Of a stretch of 8,014 nucleotides of DNA, positions 1 through 5,256 are shown piece by piece (positions within the stretch are counted from its first letter, which is position 1; each line of letters starts with the position of its first letter). A model generated the notes under the pieces. The model saw only the letters and a program-made list of their open reading frames with translations, was not told the origin of the DNA and made no database searches. The DNA is from Planctomycetaceae bacterium (GTDB lineage Bacteria > Planctomycetota > Planctomycetia > Pirellulales > UBA1268): NCBI GenBank assembly GCA_003509235.1, contig DONH01000391.1, positions 1,712 through 9,725 on the forward strand. Direction: 5' to 3'. A program made the position numbers and the translations under genes.

Positions 1-52
1 TGGCACGCTATATGCAACTGATTCTTTCAGATTTCGGTAGCCCCTTTCAGAA

Positions 53-87
53 AAGCAGGCAGCATTCACCCGAATGAGTGGCTGCTT
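53..87. other. Two-part hairpin ahead of the first reading frame
   Basis: AAGCAG (53-58) pairs with CTGCTT (82-87), and an inner CATTC (63-67) pairs with GAATG (72-76) around an ACCC loop, with an unpaired GCAG/AGTGG internal loop between the stems. This is seen directly. No T-run follows on either strand, so it is not a standard intrinsic terminator. It could close an upstream transcript that ends just inside the window, or lie in the leader of the reading frame starting at 112. Confidence 0.35.
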
Positions 88-111
88 GTTGCACGTGGAG
101 AATTGAAACGA

Positions 112-465
112 ATGACAAATACACCACACGATACTCTTCTGGAAAACGTTGCGAATGAATCCAAGCGTATCAAGACGTTTGATTGCAAGCAGCCTGCATC
201 CGAAAACTATGAAATTAGTATTAGCAATGAACGATGTGTCGTCCGTGCTCTTACCGTTGAAACGATTGACGAACTATTTACTGATCGCGAGCAATTTGAA
301 AATTGCTTAAACGACCAAAATGAGTTAGTAGAACCCCTCCTCAACTGTATCGATGATCGACAGCTGCAATTTCATGGCCAACTCGCCTCCTTACCAAAAT
401 CGCAACGAAGACAACGGCTCGTTTCTTCCAGGGCGGCGTTATATGACAATTCTCATCCGTCGTAG
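112..465 (+). CDS. Hypothetical small acidic protein, possibly the N-terminal part of a frameshifted gene
   Basis: A 117-residue frame, not recognised as any family. The ATG at 112 is preferred over the TTG at 103 because GGAG lies at 97-100, although its 11-base spacing is long. The first 95 or so residues are rich in Glu, Asp, Asn and Gln (for example VETIDELFTDREQFENCL) and look like a real soluble, helical protein with ordinary codons. There is no signal peptide or membrane segment. After about position 395 the frame takes on CGA, AGA and AGG arginine codons and a Ser/Arg-rich tail, while the +2 frame becomes more protein-like. The tail from about residue 96 may therefore be out of frame. 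Whether this is an intact short gene, a frameshifted one or a chance frame cannot be settled from sequence alone. Confidence 0.4.
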   Translation: MTNTPHDTLLENVANESKRIKTFDCKQPASENYEISISNERCVVRALTVETIDELFTDREQFENCLNDQNELVEPLLNCIDDRQLQFHGQLASLPKSQRRQRLVSSRAALYDNSHPS

Positions 466-613
466 TACAAATGTCATTGGTAATCTGGTGAACACATCTG
501 CAATGGACCGTCTGCTCTCTTGTTCACGCTCTCATTTCGTGCCCGTTTCAATGGGAGCACCCAGCAAGGCACAAATCACTAAAAGCGTTTTCCGCACTCA
601 CAGCTCTTACTAA
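353..613 (+). CDS. Overlapping frame, possible C-terminal part of the same gene
   Basis: This frame is open from 332 (after a TAG at 329-331) to a TAA at 611-613, with a first ATG at 353. No Shine-Dalgarno sequence was found for that ATG, so independent translation is doubtful. From about 400 on, codon choice is typical of the neighbouring genes (CGT, GGT, GCA, CTG, ATC). The peptide reads as a plausible folded segment with a basic-hydrophobic stretch (LPGRRYMTILIRRSTNVIG). A 7-bp hairpin begins immediately after the stop. The simplest reading is that it continues the frame starting at 112, joined by a one-base shift somewhere in 332-465. It could also be a decayed gene or chance. The family is not recognised. 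Confidence 0.25.
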   Translation: MIDSCNFMANSPPYQNRNEDNGSFLPGRRYMTILIRRSTNVIGNLVNTSAMDRLLSCSRSHFVPVSMGAPSKAQITKSVFRTHSSY

Positions 614-632
614 GATCGGGACCGGCCTGATC
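614..632 (+). terminator. Hairpin directly after the stop codon at 613
   Basis: GATCGGG (614-620) pairs with CCTGATC (626-632) around an ACCGG loop: seven pairs, one of them G-T. It starts on the base after the TAA at 611-613, where an intrinsic terminator would be expected. The following bases (ACCAACAG) contain no T-tract, so termination is an inference from position only. Confidence 0.3.
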
Positions 633-663
633 ACCAACAGACCTACTCACTCGCAGGACTCCT

Positions 664-696
664 GAAGCGTAAAAACATAAGTGTTTTCCATGCTTC
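664..696. other. Long 13-pair hairpin
   Basis: The outer stem GAAGCGT (664-670) pairs with ATGCTTC (690-696), including one G-T pair. The inner stem AAAACA (672-677) pairs with TGTTTT (682-687), with a TAAG loop. Only one base on the left and two on the right are unpaired between the stems. It is the longest hairpin I found in the window. No uninterrupted T-run follows, so a terminator, a leader element or a small-RNA stem are all possible. Confidence 0.45.
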
Positions 697-785
697 CCTT
701 ACATATTTGACAACGGCCCTGCTGCACCTCATTCAAGGAAGCACGGAACGAGGAAGTTTAAGCCCATCCCAAAACAGTTGCCCAC

Positions 786-827
786 AGCAGGCATTCCGGG
801 CCTGCTAATTGACTGTAGACGGTCAAT
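786..827 (+). promoter_or_regulatory. Tandem hairpins in the probable bioB leader
   Basis: AGCAGGC (786-792) and GCCTGCT (800-806) form a perfect 7-bp GC-rich stem around ATTCCGG. One base later, ATTGAC (808-813) and GTCAAT (822-827) form a perfect 6-bp stem around TGTAGACG. They end 113 bases before the bioB start. They could be an RNA leader element or protein-binding sites. The link with bioB rests on position only. Confidence 0.35.
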
Positions 828-930
828 CGTTACGTTACGGAAAAGAGAGAACTTCAGAAAATCAATAAAATTCCTTTTCTGATCACGTGCTTACGGGTTA
901 CTATCCGGAACACCCTCTCTATGCTCTGGA

Positions 931-935
931 AAGGA
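931..935 (+). promoter_or_regulatory. Ribosome binding site deciding the bioB start
   Basis: AAGGA, five bases before the ATG at 941. The in-frame GTG at 887, which would add 18 residues, is preceded only by pyrimidine-rich sequence with no purine-rich binding site, so the ATG is preferred. Confidence 0.7.
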
Positions 936-940
936 ATCTT

Positions 941-1987
941 ATGACAGGCAGCTTTGAAACAAACTCCGCTTCACACTGGCATGAAATGGCGACCGGTGTA
1001 CTTGCGGACCGTTCCCTTCAAAAAGAAGAAGCTCGGTCAATCCTGGATTCTTCCGATGAAGAAATCCTGGACCTACTTGCTGCTACATATCGGATACGAC
1101 ATCATTTTTTCGGCAACACCGTCCAGCTTTTCTTTCTCATGAATGCAAAAAGTGGGCTCTGTCCAGAGGATTGTGGATATTGCTCACAATCAAAAGTTTC
1201 TGATGCAGAAATCCCTAGATACAACTTGCTCTCCGTGCCTAAGTTACTCGAAGCAGCCCGCCTCGCCAGTGAGCGACAATCGAAAACATTTTGTATTGTA
1301 ATCTCAGCTCGCGGCCCAACAGAGCGTGAAGTTGATTTTGTTTGTCATGTTGTCCCTCAAATAAAGGAACAATTTGGTCTCAATGTATGCGCGTGCCTCG
1401 GCTTATTAACACCCGACCAAGCCAAGAAGCTTGCAGCTGCCGGGGTTGATAAAGTGAATCATAATCTCAATACGAGCGAGCGACATTACGGAGAAATATG
1501 TAGTACACACACATACGCTGATCGTATTGCAACTCTTGAAGCATGTCGCTCAGAAGGGCTCCAACTCTGTAGTGGTGGCATCATGGGAATGGGGGAGACT
1601 GCTGATGATCTCATTGATATGGCATTTGACCTCAAGGAAATGAATGTTGAATCAATCCCTCTCAATTTTTTAAATTCAATTGACGGGACACCGCTTGAGG
1701 GTGTTGATGAGATCTCACCTCGCGACTGCTTACGAGGCCTTGCTATGATGCGAATGGTAAACCCTGCTGCAGAAATCCGGATTGCTGGTGGCAGAGAGAT
1801 TCACCTTGGAAGCCTACAACCTCTCGGCTTATATGCCGCCAATTCAATTTTTGTTGGTGACTACCTCACTACAGAAGGACAGCTACCTGAGGCTGATTAC
1901 CGGATGATCAAAGAGATGGGATTTGTTATTACAAAAGGTTCTGAAGCTGCCGAGCCAACGCCTATCTTAGAGGAGATGACCAGCTAG
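941..1987 (+). CDS. bioB: Biotin synthase
   Basis: This is a radical SAM enzyme that inserts sulfur into dethiobiotin, the last step of biotin synthesis, in the cytosol. The 348-residue frame matches the usual family length. The CxxxCxxC motif for the SAM-binding [4Fe-4S] cluster is CPEDCGYC, with Cys74, 78 and 81. The expected ligands of the sulfur-donating [2Fe-2S] cluster are present: Cys118 (TFCIVISARGP), Cys210 (LCSGGIMGMGE) and Arg280 (IRIAGGRE). The YNHNLDTS-type segment appears as VNHNLNTS, and the C-terminal ANSIFVGDYLTT stretch is also typical. The CIV-x-SxRGP form resembles the Bacillus-type subfamily more than the E. coli one, by memory of those sequences. No other bio gene is nearby. 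It converges on the TPR-like gene with six bases between the stops, leaving no room for a terminator between them. All key residues are intact. Confidence 0.97.
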   Translation: MTGSFETNSASHWHEMATGVLADRSLQKEEARSILDSSDEEILDLLAATYRIRHHFFGNTVQLFFLMNAKSGLCPEDCGYCSQSKVSDAEIPRYNLLSVPKLLEAARLASERQSKTFCIVISARGPTEREVDFVCHVVPQIKEQFGLNVCACLGLLTPDQAKKLAAAGVDKVNHNLNTSERHYGEICSTHTYADRIATLEACRSEGLQLCSGGIMGMGETADDLIDMAFDLKEMNVESIPLNFLNSIDGTPLEGVDEISPRDCLRGLAMMRMVNPAAEIRIAGGREIHLGSLQPLGLYAANSIFVGDYLTTEGQLPEADYRMIKEMGFVITKGSEAAEPTPILEEMTS

Positions 1988-1993
1988 AACTGC

Positions 1994-2314
1994 TTACGCA
2001 TCACCGATTGAGACGAGCAATTCTGCCATCTCCCCAGCGGCATGGGTAAGGTCTTGTCGCCGAGCTTCTTCAATTCCCTCACGAAGTGCTAGACGTGCAT
2101 CTTCCGGCTTTCCATATTTGACAAGGTGCTGTGCCGCCATCTGATAAGCAGGCACATACGGAGGAGCACCTCTGGCGAGTTCCTGCAAAATATCAAGCGA
2201 CGCCTCCCACTCCCCATCTGCCTCCATAAGAAGAGCCAGGCTGTAGCGAAGAAAAATATCATCAGGCTCATCTTGCAACATTGCCTCAATTTTTTGACGT
2301 CGAGAATGTGTCAT
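1994..2314 (-). CDS. Small TPR-like helical-repeat protein
   Basis: A 106-residue cytosolic protein with no signal peptide. It is almost wholly helical and looks like two tetratricopeptide units, about residues 17-50 (DDIFLRYSLALLMEADGEWE) and 51-84 (PAYQMAAQHLVKYGKPEDAR), followed by a capping helix at 88-103. TPR domains bind other proteins; the partner here is unknown. The ATG at 2314 is chosen because GAGGAAAGG lies six bases upstream. A GTG at 2335 in the same frame would add seven residues but has no such site. It lies 63 bases after leuD on the same strand and probably shares its transcript. A role in leucine synthesis is not shown by the sequence. Confidence 0.8.
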   Translation of the reverse strand: MTHSRRQKIEAMLQDEPDDIFLRYSLALLMEADGEWEASLDILQELARGAPPYVPAYQMAAQHLVKYGKPEDARLALREGIEEARRQDLTHAAGEMAELLVSIGDA

Positions 2315-2377
2315 TTTGCACCTTTCCTCAAGCACTCCCTCAAACTGCTTCTCGTGTCACTTCACGCTGCACTTACC

Positions 2378-3001
2378 TTAACCAGAGACTATTGACGGCA
2401 GCCCATGTGCTTTCTCCCAGGCACTGATTTCATCTGCATGCTTTAGCGACAAAGAAATGTTATCAAGGCCCTCAAGGAGACAGCGTCTCCTGAATGGATC
2501 CACCTCAAATGACCGCTGAAAACTATTGTCGTCAAAAAGAGTGCACTCGTTGAGATCAATATTCAATTCGTACTTTCCTGTATTACTAGCTGTCGCAGCT
2601 TTCGCTAGCTCAAACAACTGTTCAACATCTTCTTCCGAAAGCCTAATTGGCAAGATACTATTCGAAAAACAATTGGAATAAAAAATATCTGCAAACGTAG
2701 GTGCAATGATACACCGGAAACCATAATCAGCTAAAGCCCAAGGAGCATGCTCTCTACTCGAACCGCAACCAAAGTTACGCCTGGCAAGGAGAATTGTTGC
2801 TCCCTCTGCCTCAGGACGATTGAGTTCAAAGCTAGGGTCTGGCGTACCGTCGGAGAGAAATCTCCAATCGTTAAATAAAAATTGGCCGAATCCAGTTCGC
2901 TCTATTCGTTTCAAAAATTGTTTCGGTATTATCTGATCGGTATCCACATTCGACCGGTCCATCGCTGCAACAACACCCGAATGCTTTATGAAAGACTGCA
3001 T
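2378..3001 (-). CDS. leuD: 3-isopropylmalate dehydratase, small subunit
   Basis: This is the swivel-domain subunit of isopropylmalate isomerase. With LeuC it converts 2-isopropylmalate to 3-isopropylmalate in leucine synthesis. At 207 residues it has normal family length. The signature NVDTDQIIPKQFLKR is at residues 18-32 and the substrate-binding loop NFGCGSSREHAPWAL at 76-90. The following ADYGFRCIIAPTFADIFYSNCF and the C-terminal WEKAHGLPS are typical of bacterial LeuD. The ATG has AGAGG six bases upstream. It lies 42 bases after leuC, as expected for a co-transcribed subunit pair. Nothing is missing or disrupted. Confidence 0.97.
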   Translation of the reverse strand: MQSFIKHSGVVAAMDRSNVDTDQIIPKQFLKRIERTGFGQFLFNDWRFLSDGTPDPSFELNRPEAEGATILLARRNFGCGSSREHAPWALADYGFRCIIAPTFADIFYSNCFSNSILPIRLSEEDVEQLFELAKAATASNTGKYELNIDLNECTLFDDNSFQRSFEVDPFRRRCLLEGLDNISLSLKHADEISAWEKAHGLPSIVSG

Positions 3002-3043
3002 AGGAAACCTCTCTTCAACTTGAAGCAGGTGAAATCAAGCTAA

Positions 3044-4450
3044 CTATTGATACTGCCATTTTCGGACATCAACAAAATGCCCCTCAACTGCTGCTGCCGC
3101 TGCCATAGCAGGAGAAACAAGATGGGTTCGGCCTCCCTGTCCTTGTCGACCCTCAAAATTTCGGTTACTCGTTGAGGCACATCGTTGACCCGCCGAAAGA
3201 GTATCTGGATTCATCGCAAGACACATGCTGCAACCAGCTTCTCGCCATTCAAATCCTGCTGCCACAAATAATTTATCGAGCCCTTCATGCTCTGCCTGAC
3301 GCTTCACACGACCACTACCGGGTACAACCATGGCATGAACATCTCTCGAAACGTGATATCCTCGAACAACGGCAGCTGCTGCCCGTAGATCCTCAATACG
3401 ACTATTCGTGCACGATCCAATAAAAACGCGCTCAAGTGGAATATCTGTAATCTGAGTACCAGAAGAAAGCCCCATGTACTCCAGCGCCTTCTCTCCGGAA
3501 GACCTCTCACTCGGATCGCTCATAGCACCGACATTAGGAACGGCTGCATCAACGCCAACGACTTGCGCTGGATTGGTCCCCCAAGTCACCTGCGGCGCAA
3601 TGTCAGCCGACTCAAAAACCTCTACTCGGTCGTAAGTTGCACCTTCATCGGAAGGAAGCTTCTGCCATTCTTGAACAGCTTTTTCAAAGTCCCTTGGCAC
3701 GAAATCTCGACCACGGAGATAATCAAATGTTACTGGGTCTGGTGCAATCATACCTGCACGAGCGCCCGCTTCAATTGACATATTGCAAACTGTCATTCGC
3801 TGTTCCATACCAAGGCTACGAATACACTCTCCAGTGTATTCAATGACATAACCGGAACCTCCTTCGGTGGTAAGTTGACCAATGATATAAAGCACAAGAT
3901 CTTTTGCTGTGACCCCCTTAGGCAGGCTTCCCTGCACACGCACTTCTAATGCTTTTGGTTTCGATTGCCGGAGAGCCTGAGTTGCCAGAACATGCTCTAC
4001 CTCACTCGTGCCAATCCCAAAGGCAAGAGCTCCTAGCGCCCCGTGAGTTGCTGTGTGACTATCACCACAGACTATTGTCATCCCCGGCTGAGTAATACCC
4101 AGCTCTGGCCCGATAACATGAACAATACCTTGGTCGGCGTCGTCTAGATCAAAAAGTCGAATGTCAAATTCGTTACAGTTATTTCGTAATGTATCTATCT
4201 GCTGTTTTGAAATTGGATCAGCAATTGGCAACCGGCGATCAGTCGTCGGCACATTATGGTCGGGTGTTGCAAAAGTTGCTTCAGGCCTTCTAACAGGGCG
4301 GCCTGCTAACCGAAGACCTTCGAATGCTTGTGCACTCGTTACTTCATGAACAAGGTGCCTGTCTATATAAATCAAAGGATTCTCACCTGCAGGGGAGCAG
4401 ATAAGGTGATCGTCCCAAATTTTATCAAGGAGTGTTCGCGGACTTGACAT
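3044..4450 (-). CDS. leuC: 3-isopropylmalate dehydratase, large subunit
   Basis: This is the catalytic, aconitase-family subunit of isopropylmalate isomerase, which works with the adjacent LeuD. At 468 residues it has the usual bacterial length. The three cysteines that hold the [4Fe-4S] cluster are present at 347 (GSCTNSR), 407 and 410 (AGCSMC). Other family stretches are TPDHNVPT (62-69), [20 protein letters not shown] (128-147), the [11 protein letters not shown] region (195-205) and the C-terminal NRNFEGRQG (429-437). The ATG at 4450 fits the family's N-terminus ([10 protein letters not shown]), though only a weak GAAG precedes it. It is the first leu gene of the run. leuA and leuB are not in the window, so the pathway is split or continues elsewhere. 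Leader structures upstream are described separately. Confidence 0.98.
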   Translation of the reverse strand: MSSPRTLLDKIWDDHLICSPAGENPLIYIDRHLVHEVTSAQAFEGLRLAGRPVRRPEATFATPDHNVPTTDRRLPIADPISKQQIDTLRNNCNEFDIRLFDLDDADQGIVHVIGPELGITQPGMTIVCGDSHTATHGALGALAFGIGTSEVEHVLATQALRQSKPKALEVRVQGSLPKGVTAKDLVLYIIGQLTTEGGSGYVIEYTGECIRSLGMEQRMTVCNMSIEAGARAGMIAPDPVTFDYLRGRDFVPRDFEKAVQEWQKLPSDEGATYDRVEVFESADIAPQVTWGTNPAQVVGVDAAVPNVGAMSDPSERSSGEKALEYMGLSSGTQITDIPLERVFIGSCTNSRIEDLRAAAAVVRGYHVSRDVHAMVVPGSGRVKRQAEHEGLDKLFVAAGFEWREAGCSMCLAMNPDTLSAGQRCASTSNRNFEGRQGQGGRTHLVSPAMAAAAAVEGHFVDVRKWQYQ

Positions 4451-4490
4451 ACTTCAGTTTTTAATTGAGGAGAAAAACGTAACCTCTAAT

Positions 4491-4553
4491 GTAGCTGGGA
4501 GCGAGGGGTGACGCTACCAGGAGACCCCGAGCCACTATATGAACGTGGCCACG
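4491..4553 (-). promoter_or_regulatory. Possible pseudoknot and palindrome in the leuC leader
   Basis: Two 5-bp stems interlock. Written on the plus strand, GTAGC (4491-4495) pairs with GCTAC (4513-4517), and GGGGT (4505-4509) pairs with ACCCC (4524-4528). That order is an H-type pseudoknot if both form, or two exclusive hairpins if not. Read as RNA from the minus strand it lies 40 bases before the leuC start. A perfect 10-bp palindrome CGTGGCCACG (4544-4553) sits just past the stop codon of the preceding gene. I found no leader peptide with a leucine run and no T-box-like sequence. Short stems can arise by chance. Confidence 0.3.
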
Positions 4554-4555
4554 GG

Positions 4556-5092
4556 TTATCCGACCTTGCGAAGGACCTGCTGACTTGCCCGATCATTAAT
4601 ATTTTGATGGGAGACTGGCTCCCACCCGCCTTCGATTAATTCCTGAAAAACGACCGTATGAGGCCGAGTTAAACGTTGCAAAAAAAACCAACATCGAGAC
4701 ACGGTTATCTGATCGATTGCCGAAGAAACCAAAATGAAGTCGAACCAGCCGAGGTGATTACACAGACGAGCAAGTGTCGAATCTGGATTTCCCGGAACGA
4801 GCTGTACTCGGCCAAAATTTTGCAAACGGCTATGGGCTTCTTTGAGCGTTACACCGGGAGGATCTTCAGGCAGTCTTGCCTCAAAACGATCAAGCCCAAC
4901 ATAGTGAATAGGACCATCAGAAACTTGTGACGCGAGTGCAAGCATATTTGGCGTACGGGACAACTCACCAAGTCCGAGTTCCAAAATCTTCTTCGGTCGG
5001 CTGTCAACTATGCTTCGGACAAGCGGTCGCTCCCCTACAAAACGAGAGCATCGAAGGAGCCACAGTTTTTTGAAGATTCCTATCCGACCCAT
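4556..5092 (-). CDS. Small class I methyltransferase-like protein
   Basis: A 178-residue cytosolic protein with the outline of a Rossmann-fold SAM-dependent methyltransferase. After a basic, aromatic N-terminus (IFKKLWLLRCSRFVGERP) comes KKILELGLGELSRT (residues 35-48), resembling motif I but with Leu where the third glycycine of ExGxGxG usually stands. HYVGLDRFEARL (63-74) supplies the acidic end of strand 2, FDFILVSSAIDQ (117-128) resembles strand 4, and RPHTVVFQELIEGG (143-156) resembles strand 5. The protein is short for a complete methyltransferase and the substrate is unknown, so it may be a catalytically weak or non-enzymatic relative. The ATG at 5092 is preferred by sequence; a GTG two codons earlier (5098) is possible, and neither has a clear Shine-Dalgarno site. 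It lies 105 bases before leuC and 164 after the lipoprotein gene. Confidence 0.7.
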   Translation of the reverse strand: MGRIGIFKKLWLLRCSRFVGERPLVRSIVDSRPKKILELGLGELSRTPNMLALASQVSDGPIHYVGLDRFEARLPEDPPGVTLKEAHSRLQNFGRVQLVPGNPDSTLARLCNHLGWFDFILVSSAIDQITVSRCWFFLQRLTRPHTVVFQELIEGGWEPVSHQNINDRASQQVLRKVG

Positions 5093-5256
5093 TTTCACAC
5101 CATGCGTGCCGCTACTGGAGACAGCGACACCGGAGACGCCAAAATCACTAGTATAGGTGATATCGACGATAGAAGGATCATTTCTTGACTAAGTATCAGC
5201 CAGTACGATTAGGACGATCAGCCGACCCTTAAGCAGAATTGCAGCGGTAACTTCTG
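5093..5256 (-). other. Spacer between the lipoprotein and methyltransferase-like genes
   Basis: It contains a direct repeat ATCAGCC (5195-5201 and 5217-5223, 22 bases apart). It also contains a 5-bp inverted repeat CAGAA/TTCTG (5234-5238 and 5252-5256) abutting the lipoprotein stop codon, without a T-tract. The reading frame of the methyltransferase-like gene stays open for about 31 codons upstream of 5098 but has no ATG, GTG or TTG. No promoter could be called. Confidence 0.35.

Larger units (their letters stand above)
614..940 (+). other. Gene-free stretch upstream of bioB, rich in inverted repeats
   Basis: No reading frame of credible length lies here on either strand. It holds four inverted repeats: 614-632, 664-696, 786-806 and 808-827. 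A TTGACA hexamer at 707-712 matches a sigma-70 -35 box, but the hexamer at the right distance (CATTCA, 730-735) is a poor -10, so I do not call a promoter. I saw no classical BirA operator (TTGTAAACC paired with GGTTTACAA). The bioB promoter is expected in this stretch, so some of the hairpins may lie in its leader RNA. No tRNA-like cloverleaf was seen. Confidence 0.5.

Noticed and set aside
1..77. Possible C-terminal ends of an upstream gene: a frame closing at 38-40 and another closing at 75-77, plus an open minus-strand frame across 1-100
   Set aside because: Each is too short to show a family, and none has supporting context. The window edge hides the rest.
707..735. TTGACA as the -35 of a bioB promoter
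   Set aside because: The -10 position reads CATTCA, which matches the consensus at too few bases.
54..796. Similar words AGCAGGC and ATTC at 54-67 and 786-796, as if flanking repeats of a mobile element
   Set aside because: Only about eleven bases match, with a three-base insertion, and there is no transposase or target duplication. Chance is likelier.
887..940. N-terminal extension of bioB from the GTG at 887
   Set aside because: There is no ribosome binding site at 887, whereas the ATG at 941 has AAGGA at good spacing. The shorter form fits the family length.
2126..2395. Plus-strand open frame opposite the TPR-like gene and the end of leuD
   Set aside because: It is antisense to better-supported genes and its peptide shows no coding character.
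5234..5256. CAGAA/TTCTG inverted repeat after the lipoprotein stop as an intrinsic terminator
   Set aside because: The stem is only five pairs, with a 13-base loop and no T-tract on the transcribed side.
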